Source: Pelotomaculum sp.
GTDB lineage: Bacteria > Bacillota > Desulfotomaculia > Desulfotomaculales > Pelotomaculaceae
Assembly: GCA_003489345.1 (NCBI GenBank)
Contig: DNIT01000160.1
Span: 13,428 to 26,028 of the forward strand
Length of the DNA: 12,601 nt
Reading direction: 5' to 3'
Shown: piece after piece, positions 1-6,169 of the stretch
Numbering within the stretch: the first letter of the stretch is position 1
Layout of the letters: each line of letters begins with the position of its first letter
Program-made: the position numbers and the translations under genes
The notes under the pieces: generated by a model
What the model saw: the letters and a program-made list of their open reading frames with translations, nothing else
What the model was told of the DNA's origin: nothing
Databases searched by the model: none

Positions 1-2710
1 CATTGGGGATGTCCAGGCCGTTTTCAATAATCGTGGTGCAGACCAGGACGTCGTACTCGTGGTTCATAAAATCCAGCATCACCCGTTCTAATTCGTCCTC
101 TTTGATTTGGCCGTGGGCAATTGCTATCCTTGCTTCCGGCACCAGGCCCTGCAGCCATAAGGACACCCTCTCCATATCAAAAATACGGTTATAGACGAAA
201 AAGACCTGCCCCCCACGTCCCATCTCACGGCAAATAGCCTCGCGAATCAGGACCGGATCCTCTTCCAATACATAGGTCTGGACCGGGTAGCGATTTTCCG
301 GCGGTGTCTCCAGAATGCTGGTGTCCCGCATCCCCACCAGGGACATATGCAGGGTACGGGGGATGGGAGTGGCGGAAAGGGTAACCACATCCACGTTTTT
401 ACTGATTATTTTCAGCCTTTCCTTGTGAGCGACCCCAAAGCGCTGCTCCTCGTCCACCACCAAGAGGCCCAGGTCCTTGAAACGGACGTCTTCCTGCAGC
501 AGGCGGTGGGTGCCGATGACGATGTCGACAGTACCCCGCTCAAGTTCCTGAAGCACCTGGCGCTGCTCACGAGTTGTGCGGAAACGGCTTAAAACATCGA
601 CCACTACGGGATAGCCCGCCAGCCTCTCCCGGAAGGTGTTGTAATGCTGCTGGGCCAGGATGGTCGTAGGGGCCAGTACGGCGACCTGCTTCCCTTCCAT
701 AACTGCCTTGAAAACAGCCCTTAAGGCCACCTCGGTTTTGCCATAGCCCACGTCCCCGCACAGCAGCCGGTCCATCGGCCTGGTACGCTCCATATCGAAC
801 TTGATCTCATCCACGGCACGCAGTTGATCGGGGGTCTCCTCAAAAGGAAACGCATCCTCAAACTCCCTTTGCCATACCGTATCCTTCCCGAAGGCATGAC
901 CCTTAACGGTCTCTCTGGCCGCATAAAGGGCAAGCAGGTCACTGGCCATCTCCCGGACCGCTTCCTTTACCTTGCCTTTGGCCCTGTTCCACTCGCCGCC
1001 ACCCAGGCGGGACAGCCGGGGAGCCTCGCCTTCACTGCCCAGGTACTTTTGGATTAGTCCCACCTGATCCACCGGGACATAGAGCTTATCCTCCCCGGCG
1101 AATTTGACCAGGAGGTACTCCTTCTGGATCCCCTGGATAGTCAAAGGCGTCACCCCGAGATAGCGGCCAATCCCGTGATTGACATGCACCACATAATCAC
1201 CGGCTTTGATATCCACAAAGGGAGCCAGCCGGTCCGACCGTCTCCACTCCCGCCTGGGCTTTTTGCGCTGGCCGTAAACCTCCGACTCAGTGAGCACCAC
1301 CAGGCGGCAGCCTGGCAGCTCGAAACCTGCCAGCAGGCTGCCGTTGGAAATCACCACGTTGCCGGCCCTGACATGACCTTCCAGGGAATTGGCATAAAAG
1401 GCGTCAATATTGTAGTCCCTTAGAGCTAAGAGCAACTGCTGGGCCCGCAGCTGGCTTGACACAAGGACCACCACGGCGTAACCCGAGGCATGCCACTGGC
1501 GCATTTCTCCCGCTAACAGCCCCAGGTTCCCCATGAAAGACGGTACGGATTTGCCGGGAAAGTTAATCATTTGTTCGGGCTTGACAAACCCGGGCTGGCG
1601 GGGCAATAGAGATGAATAAATCGTGATATGGGAAGCAAAGCCTGCCTGGAGATGTTCCCACCCGGCGTAAGTCAGGAACTGGGATGGCAGGAGCTTTCCT
1701 TTGGCCAAAAGGTCTGCGTAGGTCTCGGCACGTTCCCGCAGCACCTCTTCCACTACTTCCTTGACGCGCGACGGCTCATCTATAAAAATTGGAGAACGGT
1801 CAGGCAGGTAGTCAAGAAGGGTAATTGTCTCGTTGTAAAAATAAGGGAGAAATTGCTCGATACCGCTGAAGTAGCCGTCAAAATCCTCCAGGAGTTCCCC
1901 GAATTTTTCCTGCAGTTGCCGCAATGCTCCCTGTTCTCCCTTTTTCCCCAGCTTGCGGCGCTGCGCCAGGTATTCCTTGTCAGCGGCCAACCGGGCTTTT
2001 TCCCGGGTATCATCCCTGACAATCAACTCCCTGGCCGGGTAGATCACCAATTCGCCGGCCTTCTCCTCCGAACGCTGGGTTGTGATGTTAAAGCGGCGGA
2101 TGGAGTCCACCTCGTCGTCAAAGAATTCCAGGCGGGCCGGCCTGTGGGCGGTCATGGGGAAAATGTCCAGAATCCCCCCCCGCCTGGCAAACTGCCCCCT
2201 TCCCTCAACCAGATCAACCCGCTCGTAGCCCATGGCCGACAAACGATACAGGATGTCTGCCAAATTCACCCGATCGCCGATACCCAGCCGCAGCACCGCT
2301 CTTTTGAAGTCGTTAGGGGGGGGCAAACGCCGCAATAAAGCTTCAACAGGAGCAATGACCATGATCTGCTCGCCCTGTGACAGAGCTTCCAAAACCTGCA
2401 GACGCTGAGCCGCCACCTCCATGCTCTGGGCCAGTACCTGATAGGGCAATAGCTGCATTACCGGAAACTGCTGCACCGTAACGCCGGGCAGGAATTCCGC
2501 CAGTTCGTCGCCTAAAGCCAGGGCTTCCCGCTCACCTGCCGTCACCACCAGGAACGACCGGGGGGCTTTTTCAATCAACCCGGCCAAAAGATAGCTGCGC
2601 TGTGACCCGGTCAGACCAAATATCTGCTGTTGCTTGATTTTTTTCTCCAGCCCTGCAGCCAGGCTGCCAAACTCCGCCAAGGATTGAAGCGGCTTTAAAA
2701 TCCCGCGCAT
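1..2710 (-). CDS. mfd: Transcription-repair coupling factor Mfd (C-terminus beyond the left edge)
   Basis: Mfd is an ATP-driven DNA translocase that removes RNA polymerase stalled at lesions and recruits UvrA. About 903 codons are visible in one uninterrupted frame, against a usual length near 1150-1180. The UvrB-like N-terminal part carries RGQFARRGGILDIFP at about residues 171-185. A CarD-like RNA-polymerase-interaction domain starts near residue 500 (GDYVVHVNHGIGRYLG). The helicase core has Walker A GDVGYGKT at about 652-659 and the DEEQ box at 753-756. The last visible residues, TTIIENGLDIPN, are translocase motif residues. The missing part is the rest of RecA-like domain 2 and the C-terminal domain that masks the UvrA-binding surface. 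I chose the ATG at 2710 because GGAGG lies 8 nt upstream. An in-frame ATG at 2725 would place that ribosome binding site inside the gene. It lies downstream of fin, as in Bacillus. Confidence 0.97.
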   Translation of the reverse strand, partial: MRGILKPLQSLAEFGSLAAGLEKKIKQQQIFGLTGSQRSYLLAGLIEKAPRSFLVVTAGEREALALGDELAEFLPGVTVQQFPVMQLLPYQVLAQSMEVAAQRLQVLEALSQGEQIMVIAPVEALLRRLPPPNDFKRAVLRLGIGDRVNLADILYRLSAMGYERVDLVEGRGQFARRGGILDIFPMTAHRPARLEFFDDEVDSIRRFNITTQRSEEKAGELVIYPARELIVRDDTREKARLAADKEYLAQRRKLGKKGEQGALRQLQEKFGELLEDFDGYFSGIEQFLPYFYNETITLLDYLPDRSPIFIDEPSRVKEVVEEVLRERAETYADLLAKGKLLPSQFLTYAGWEHLQAGFASHITIYSSLLPRQPGFVKPEQMINFPGKSVPSFMGNLGLLAGEMRQWHASGYAVVVLVSSQLRAQQLLLALRDYNIDAFYANSLEGHVRAGNVVISNGSLLAGFELPGCRLVVLTESEVYGQRKKPRREWRRSDRLAPFVDIKAGDYVVHVNHGIGRYLGVTPLTIQGIQKEYLLVKFAGEDKLYVPVDQVGLIQKYLGSEGEAPRLSRLGGGEWNRAKGKVKEAVREMASDLLALYAARETVKGHAFGKDTVWQREFEDAFPFEETPDQLRAVDEIKFDMERTRPMDRLLCGDVGYGKTEVALRAVFKAVMEGKQVAVLAPTTILAQQHYNTFRERLAGYPVVVDVLSRFRTTREQRQVLQELERGTVDIVIGTHRLLQEDVRFKDLGLLVVDEEQRFGVAHKERLKIISKNVDVVTLSATPIPRTLHMSLVGMRDTSILETPPENRYPVQTYVLEEDPVLIREAICREMGRGGQVFFVYNRIFDMERVSLWLQGLVPEARIAIAHGQIKEDELERVMLDFMNHEYDVLVCTTIIENGLDIPN

Positions 2711-2736
2711 GAATATATCCTCCATTTACCCATCAC

Positions 2737-2770
2737 AAAAAGAGCTTTAGCAGCTTAAAGGCCAAAGCTC
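2737..2770 (-). terminator. Terminator-like hairpin between fin and mfd
   Basis: On the minus strand, arms GAGCTTTGGC and GCTAAAGCTC form a 10-bp stem with one G.U pair and a 9-nt loop, followed directly by five T residues. It ends only 26 nt before the mfd ATG, just upstream of its GGAGG. It therefore either ends fin transcripts or sits in the mfd leader as an attenuator. Little room for a separate promoter exists between the hairpin and mfd. Confidence 0.6.
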
Positions 2771-2840
2771 AAATACCATGGTTCACATCGCTGTAATTAT
2801 CAATTATCTGTTTGCAACGCGTCATGCTTATGGTGGACCT

Positions 2841-3074
2841 TTAATTGAGCACCGGCCCGCTAAAATAAGCACTGTCGGGACCTCCATACATGTCCTCCAG
2901 ACACTCCTCACAAAGGGTGGTCAAGATCACCTGGTCCCCGCTGCCAGACATACTAATTATATTCTGCGACTCTGTACCCGTCAAGGCGGACTGCATTTCT
3001 CCCGGCGAAAGGGCCTCCACCTCTAAACTATGCACGACACTATCACAACATTCACAAACATATACCAGTTTCAA
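2841..3074 (-). CDS. fin: Anti-sigma-F factor Fin family protein
   Basis: In Bacillus, Fin (YabK) is a small protein that inhibits the early forespore sigma factor SigF and helps the switch to SigG. This 77-residue product has two CXXC pairs (C-E-C-C near the N-terminus and C-E-E-C near the C-terminus), as expected for a small zinc-binding fold. It sits immediately before mfd and downstream of pth, which is exactly the Bacillus position. I prefer the TTG start at 3074 because GGAG lies 8 nt upstream and the protein then begins MKLVYVCECC, close to the family N-terminus. A GTG at 3083 would add three residues, but the GGA abuts it with no spacing. The gene starts 26 bp after the stop of the upstream membrane-protein gene, so the two are probably co-transcribed. 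Identification rests on size, cysteine pattern and synteny. Confidence 0.85.
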   Translation of the reverse strand: MKLVYVCECCDSVVHSLEVEALSPGEMQSALTGTESQNIISMSGSGDQVILTTLCEECLEDMYGGPDSAYFSGPVLN

Positions 3075-3100
3075 GCGACCCACTCCGTTTCATAATATGG

Positions 3101-3472
3101 TTATTTGCATCTGTGTCGCTCTTCCAATAATTTTACAACCAGGAAGTTCCAGGCTAAATGGACCAGAATCCCCGCGCCCAAAGCGGGTGGCAGGGTACCG
3201 TAAAAACGGTAGACGGATACGGTTATAAAACCAAAAATTGAGTGGCTGGCCAGAGCCGCCAGCCCGGCGTAATAACCATTGCGGCGGTTAAAGTATTCCC
3301 AAAAGCCTTCCACTGCTCCAAAGGACAGGTGGGTTAACAGGATATTTCCGCCGCATAAAACAGCCGCGGCAGTTTTTAAGCTCTCCTCCACCAGAGGGGC
3401 CAGGTATTCCCGCCTTTTGCCGGACCATTCACCAAAATGTTTGTTAACCTCCCAAGCCAGCACTGCAGCCAT
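3101..3472 (-). CDS. Small PrsW-like (M82) membrane protein, putative intramembrane protease
   Basis: The product is a 123-residue hydrophobic protein from the first ATG. It has motifs resembling PrsW-family membrane metalloproteases: EESLK (EExxK, residues 29-33), FGAVE (FxxxE, 51-55), H77 in ASHSIFG and H105 in VHLAWNF. Members of this family cleave anti-sigma factors or other membrane proteins, and Bacillus PrsW cuts RsiW; activity here is inferred only. It is shorter than typical PrsW (about 200 residues or more). The frame remains open upstream of the ATG, encoding a hydrophobic stretch (FLPSLPLSLLLGAM) as far as an ATA codon at 3526-3524, which has AAGGTGA 7 nt before it. The ATG at 3472 itself has no well-spaced ribosome binding site. 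The real start is therefore probably upstream, at a non-standard codon or across a frameshift. It lies between pth and fin on the same strand. Confidence 0.7.
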   Translation of the reverse strand: MAAVLAWEVNKHFGEWSGKRREYLAPLVEESLKTAAAVLCGGNILLTHLSFGAVEGFWEYFNRRNGYYAGLAALASHSIFGFITVSVYRFYGTLPPALGAGILVHLAWNFLVVKLLEERHRCK

Positions 3473-3533
3473 TGCCCCCAGGAGCAGGGACAGCGGCAGG
3501 GAGGGTAAAAACTGATTGAGGCGTATGTATCAA

Positions 3534-4091
3534 TCACCTTCTGTTGTAAAGGTTCATAGCTTTCTCCAGGCCATCGCGTACTATGCTGACGACTGCTCCG
3601 GCAGCGGCCTTCAGCGCTTCCTCCATCTTCCCGGGCTCAAGGCGGCTGAGGACATAGTCCACCGTCTCCATGTCAACGACTTCCGGCCTGCCAATCCCAA
3701 CTCTGACCCTGGTAAAATTTTCAGTGCCCAGAACAGCTATGATCGATTGCATCCCTTTGTGCCCCCCGGAGCCTCCTGCGGGACGGATACGCAAGGTACC
3801 GGCAGACAGGTCCAGGTCGTCGTAGACAACCACCAGGGCAGACGGGTCAAGCTTGTGCCAGTTTAACAAAGGTCCTACCGCCTGCCCGCTTAAATTCATA
3901 TACGTCTGGGGCATGGCCAACACAATCTTTTCCCTGTCAATCAATCCCTGGCCGACCAGAGAGTTGAACATTTTTTTCGTTACAGCCACATTCAGTTCCC
4001 GCGCCAGCCGTTCGATGACCATAAAGCCTACATTATGCCTGGTGGCGGCATACTTCCGGCCCGGATTACCAAGCCCCACAACCACTTTCAT
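3534..4091 (-). CDS. pth: Peptidyl-tRNA hydrolase
   Basis: Pth (SpoVC in Bacillus) releases peptides from peptidyl-tRNAs that drop off ribosomes and so recycles tRNA. The 185-residue product has the usual length. It starts with the signature KVVVGLGNPG and contains N9, H19 (catalytic), N66 in YMNLSG and D91 in YDDLDL, matching the E. coli active-site residues N10, H20, N68 and D93. At the position of E. coli N114 (GGHNG) it has lysine (GGHKG, K112). I chose the ATG at 4091 because GGAGG is 8 nt upstream. A GTG at 4100 overlaps that ribosome binding site and is unlikely. An extended -10 element precedes it. Downstream, the PrsW-like frame begins within a few bases of the pth stop. Confidence 0.96.
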   Translation of the reverse strand: MKVVVGLGNPGRKYAATRHNVGFMVIERLARELNVAVTKKMFNSLVGQGLIDREKIVLAMPQTYMNLSGQAVGPLLNWHKLDPSALVVVYDDLDLSAGTLRIRPAGGSGGHKGMQSIIAVLGTENFTRVRVGIGRPEVVDMETVDYVLSRLEPGKMEEALKAAAGAVVSIVRDGLEKAMNLYNRR

Positions 4092-4123
4092 AAAAGGCAC
4101 CTCCGCCTTTAAAACTCTCCCCT

Positions 4124-4132
4124 ATTTTACCA
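4124..4132 (-). promoter_or_regulatory. Candidate extended -10 promoter for pth
   Basis: The minus strand reads TGGTAAAAT, an extended -10 (TGn plus TAAAAT, 5/6 to consensus), about 32 nt before the pth ATG. The -35 at 17-nt spacing (TTTCCC) is poor, which extended -10 promoters tolerate. It would allow pth transcription independent of ctc, whose transcript probably ends at 4262-4290. Confidence 0.45.
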
Positions 4133-4162
4133 GGGCCCGCCCAGGAGGGAAAGAATAAAATG

Positions 4163-4197
4163 GGCGTAAGGCGTAAGGCATAAGGCGTAGGGCGTAG
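4163..4197 (+). repeat. Tandem heptamer repeat, 5 copies
   Basis: Five adjoining 7-bp units are present: GGCGTAA, GGCGTAA, GGCATAA, GGCGTAG, GGCGTAG. On the minus strand they read YTAYGCC. They lie in the ctc-pth spacer, between the ctc terminator and the pth promoter. The array contains no gene and has no obvious hairpin potential. Confidence 0.9.
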
Positions 4198-4261
4198 AAA
4201 AAAATTATCATCTTCTACATCTGAAATAACTGTACGGCTGTTCAGCCCACAGAGCGTATCT

Positions 4262-4290
4262 AAAAAAATCAGGTGTGAATGCATCCACAC
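4262..4290 (-). terminator. Intrinsic terminator downstream of ctc
   Basis: On the minus strand, GTGTGGATG pairs with CATTCACAC (nine complementary positions including one G.U; the central pairs become the loop). CTGA follows and then seven T residues. It lies about 80 nt after the ctc stop. Confidence 0.65.
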
Positions 4291-4296
4291 AGCTCC

Positions 4297-4330
4297 GGCG
4301 CTGACGCGCCGTGTGCGATTAAAATCGCAC
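4297..4330. other. Two further hairpins between ctc and its terminator
   Basis: GGCGC/GCGCC with a TGAC loop (4298-4311) is followed directly by GTGCGATT/AATCGCAC with a 2-nt centre (4313-4330). With the terminator hairpin they form three consecutive inverted repeats in about 60 bp, bounded by AGGTG at 4271 and CACCT at 4327-4331. They have no T tract of their own. They could be a structured 3' UTR or a small REP-like dispersed element; the window alone cannot decide. Confidence 0.6.
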
Positions 4331-4368
4331 CTGTACCGGCTGGAGGTCCTTGCCAGGCAGCCATAACC

Positions 4369-5010
4369 CTATTTAGGCGACTCTTCTTCATCCGCCCCGG
4401 CCGGTTCGGCTTTCTCCTCATCCGGCTCGGCCGCGGTTTCAACCGGCTCCCGGACGGGAGCGGCTATCGTGACCACCGCGGCGTGCAGGTCTTCGTTAAT
4501 TCTAACATCCGGAGGCAGTACAAGGTCAGCCACGCTTATTACATCCCCGACCTCAAGGCCGGAGATATCCACGTTAATGGCATCGGGGATTTTTGTGGGC
4601 AAGCACTCCACCTCAACCCGCCGCAAGAGCGGTGTAAGGACACCCCCCATCACCACACCAGGAGCGGTACCGTTCAAAACAATCGGTACGGTGGTGTGAA
4701 TTCTGTCCTTCAAAGAGATTTGGTGAAAATCAGCATGTACCAGAACACGGCGCAACGGATCCCGCTGGACAGCTTTGACCAGTACTTTATACTTCTTGGT
4801 TTTACCATTTTCATTGATTTTCATGCTGATCAGAGCGTTTGAACCGGCTTCCGCCAATATTTTCTGCAATTCCTTGGCATCCACTTCAATAGCCATGGCG
4901 CCTATGTTTTTTCCATACACAACAGCCGGGATCAACCCTTTATTTCTTATCTCATGGGTATGGCTGCTGGTTTTATCCAACCTTTTCCGGACTTCCAACT
5001 CCGGTTCCAT
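4369..5010 (-). CDS. ctc: 50S ribosomal protein L25, Ctc (TL5) form
   Basis: L25/Ctc binds 5S rRNA in the large ribosomal subunit. The long TL5/Ctc form is a general stress protein in Bacillus. The 213-residue product has an N-terminal L25 domain (about residues 5-92, with RNKGLIPAVVYGKN) and a C-terminal TL5 beta domain (about 98-185, with VPIVLNGTAPGVVMGGVL). An acidic disordered tail rich in E, A and P (about 186-213) follows and is common in this family. The ATG at 5010 is preceded by AAAGGGGGG at suitable spacing. In Bacillus ctc follows prs directly, whereas here about 4 kb with three genes separates them, so ctc needs its own promoter. A forespore-sigma-like candidate lies just upstream. 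Confidence 0.95.
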   Translation of the reverse strand: MEPELEVRKRLDKTSSHTHEIRNKGLIPAVVYGKNIGAMAIEVDAKELQKILAEAGSNALISMKINENGKTKKYKVLVKAVQRDPLRRVLVHADFHQISLKDRIHTTVPIVLNGTAPGVVMGGVLTPLLRRVEVECLPTKIPDAINVDISGLEVGDVISVADLVLPPDVRINEDLHAAVVTIAAPVREPVETAAEPDEEKAEPAGADEEESPK

Positions 5011-5031
5011 CTAAGACCCCCCTTTGGCAAC

Positions 5032-5061
5032 TATTATTCCCTATATTTGTCATAAACATTC
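5032..5061 (-). promoter_or_regulatory. Candidate SigG/SigF-type promoter for ctc
   Basis: The minus strand reads GAATG, then 18 nt, then AATAATA. The Bacillus SigG consensus as I recall it is gHATR-N18-CATWMTA, so the match is 5/5, exact spacing and 6/7. The overlapping GGGAATAATA also fits a SigF-type -10 (GGnnAnAHTR), but without a matching -35. The predicted start would leave a leader of only about 15 nt, just including the ribosome binding site. Confidence 0.35.
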
Positions 5062-5116
5062 TAGCTTGGGCATATGAATTAGCTTAAGAAACTTATTTGC
5101 TGCAGGGGGGATTAAG

Positions 5117-5950
5117 ATGCGCAAGAGCAAGCGTTTTGAATCCATGCCGGTAATCAGTCTGGAGGAAGGCCGCCAGATCGGCCACATTAAGAGTCTGGTA
5201 GTTGACCCTGCCGGTAAAAAGGTGGCTGCGCTGATTATTGAGCAAAAGGGCTGGTTTAAGGAACAGAGGTTTATACCTTATTATAAGGTTAAAAGCGCAG
5301 GCAGCGATGCTATCACCATTGAAAAAACAGCCAGTGTGGAACGGGCAGCAAGCCTGCCTGACATAGTCAAGCTATCCAGAGAAAAGGTCGGTGTTATCGG
5401 CGCCCGGCTCGTGGCTGAAAACGGAACGCTCCTTGGCAAGGTTGATGAGTACTATGTAGATTTGGCCACGGGCACGATCGCCGGCCTGGAGTTTTCCGGC
5501 AGCCTGCTCAACAGCTTTATCAAGGGCCGCGCCTTCCTGGACACCATTTATGTCCGGACTCTGGGCAAAGAGGTGGTGGTAATTACCAACGAGGCACTAG
5601 AAAATATTTTCAGACTTGACGGCGGGCTGCAGGAAACCGTCAAAAATATCCGTGAAACAACCGGCCAGCTATGGGAAAACACGGTGCAAAAAACAAAGGA
5701 CCTGGGGACCACCTTGAACAAATCTATTGAAAAAGTAAAAAAGGATATAAAAACCGCAGCCAACTCCGAAGATAAAGAGGCTATGCCCACCGGCAGGGAA
5801 AAGAACGACGCTCCGGTTGCTGCCGGATTGCCTGAAATTCCCGCGCAGGAATCGGATCTCGAAAAAAATGAGCGCATCGCTGAGGAGCCCCCGGCACAAG
5901 CCGGCGCGCCAGACGAAGAAAGCCGCACCCCCCCGCCTCCGCAGGCTTAA
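5117..5950 (+). CDS. Two-PRC-barrel domain protein with disordered tail
   Basis: PRC-barrels are small beta-barrel domains found in photosynthetic reaction centre H subunits, RimM and many uncharacterised Firmicute proteins. The specific role here is unknown. The 277-residue product has one PRC-barrel at about residues 5-78 (SLEEGRQIGHIKSLVVDP...) and a second at about 88-165 (GARLVAENGTLLGKVDEYYVD...). A charged, probably helical or coiled-coil stretch (about 168-215) follows, then a disordered tail rich in E, P and A (about 216-277). No signal peptide or membrane segment is visible, so it is probably cytoplasmic. The ATG at 5117 is preceded by AGGGGGG 6 nt upstream. It is divergent from ctc, and a terminator lies about 90 nt downstream, so it is probably a single-gene unit. 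Confidence 0.85.
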   Translation: MRKSKRFESMPVISLEEGRQIGHIKSLVVDPAGKKVAALIIEQKGWFKEQRFIPYYKVKSAGSDAITIEKTASVERAASLPDIVKLSREKVGVIGARLVAENGTLLGKVDEYYVDLATGTIAGLEFSGSLLNSFIKGRAFLDTIYVRTLGKEVVVITNEALENIFRLDGGLQETVKNIRETTGQLWENTVQKTKDLGTTLNKSIEKVKKDIKTAANSEDKEAMPTGREKNDAPVAAGLPEIPAQESDLEKNERIAEEPPAQAGAPDEESRTPPPPQA

Positions 5951-6038
5951 AGGCGGTGGGTACGGGCCGCCACTTAATCGATTTGGAATGCTGATTTACG
6001 TCCATAGATGAGAAATACAAAACAAGTGAAGGGTCAGG

Positions 6039-6071
6039 GGCTTTCATTGAAAACAAATGACAGCCTTTTTT
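6039..6071 (+). terminator. Intrinsic terminator after the PRC-barrel gene
   Basis: GGCTTTCATT pairs with AATGACAGCC (one mismatch) around a 7-nt loop, followed by six T residues. It separates the PRC-barrel gene from the stalk-domain gene. I saw no convincing promoter in the rest of the 5951-6169 spacer. Confidence 0.65.
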
Positions 6072-6169
6072 CATCCCATAACGAAATGATTAACTTTTTT
6101 TCTTGATGGGAGGTAATTGAGGCCCAGGTGTGGAAAAAGAAGGAATAGCTCTTTATGGGGGGGTAAAAA

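Noticed and set aside
1628..2338. 236-codon open frame on the plus strand
   Set aside because: It lies fully antisense to mfd, whose frame is continuous and carries family motifs on both sides. The antisense protein has no recognisable domain, and long antisense frames are expected in GC-rich codons.
2771..2840. SigA promoter for mfd (TTGATA or TTGCAA boxes)
   Set aside because: No acceptable -10 element lies 16-18 nt downstream of either box.
4163..4197. CRISPR-like array
   Set aside because: The repeats are 7 bp and directly adjacent without spacers, and no cas genes are present.
4279..4842. 187-codon open frame on the plus strand
   Set aside because: It is antisense to ctc, starts in the hairpin-rich spacer, and has no family resemblance or proper ribosome binding site.
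5035..5056. SigB-type promoter for ctc (GTTTAT ... GGGAAT)
   Set aside because: The boxes resemble SigB elements, but the spacer is only 10 nt, about 4 nt too short.
5781..6074. 97-codon open frame on the minus strand
   Set aside because: It overlaps the PRC-barrel gene tail and the terminator spacer. Its composition mirrors the proline/glutamate tail of that gene, with no protein-like pattern.
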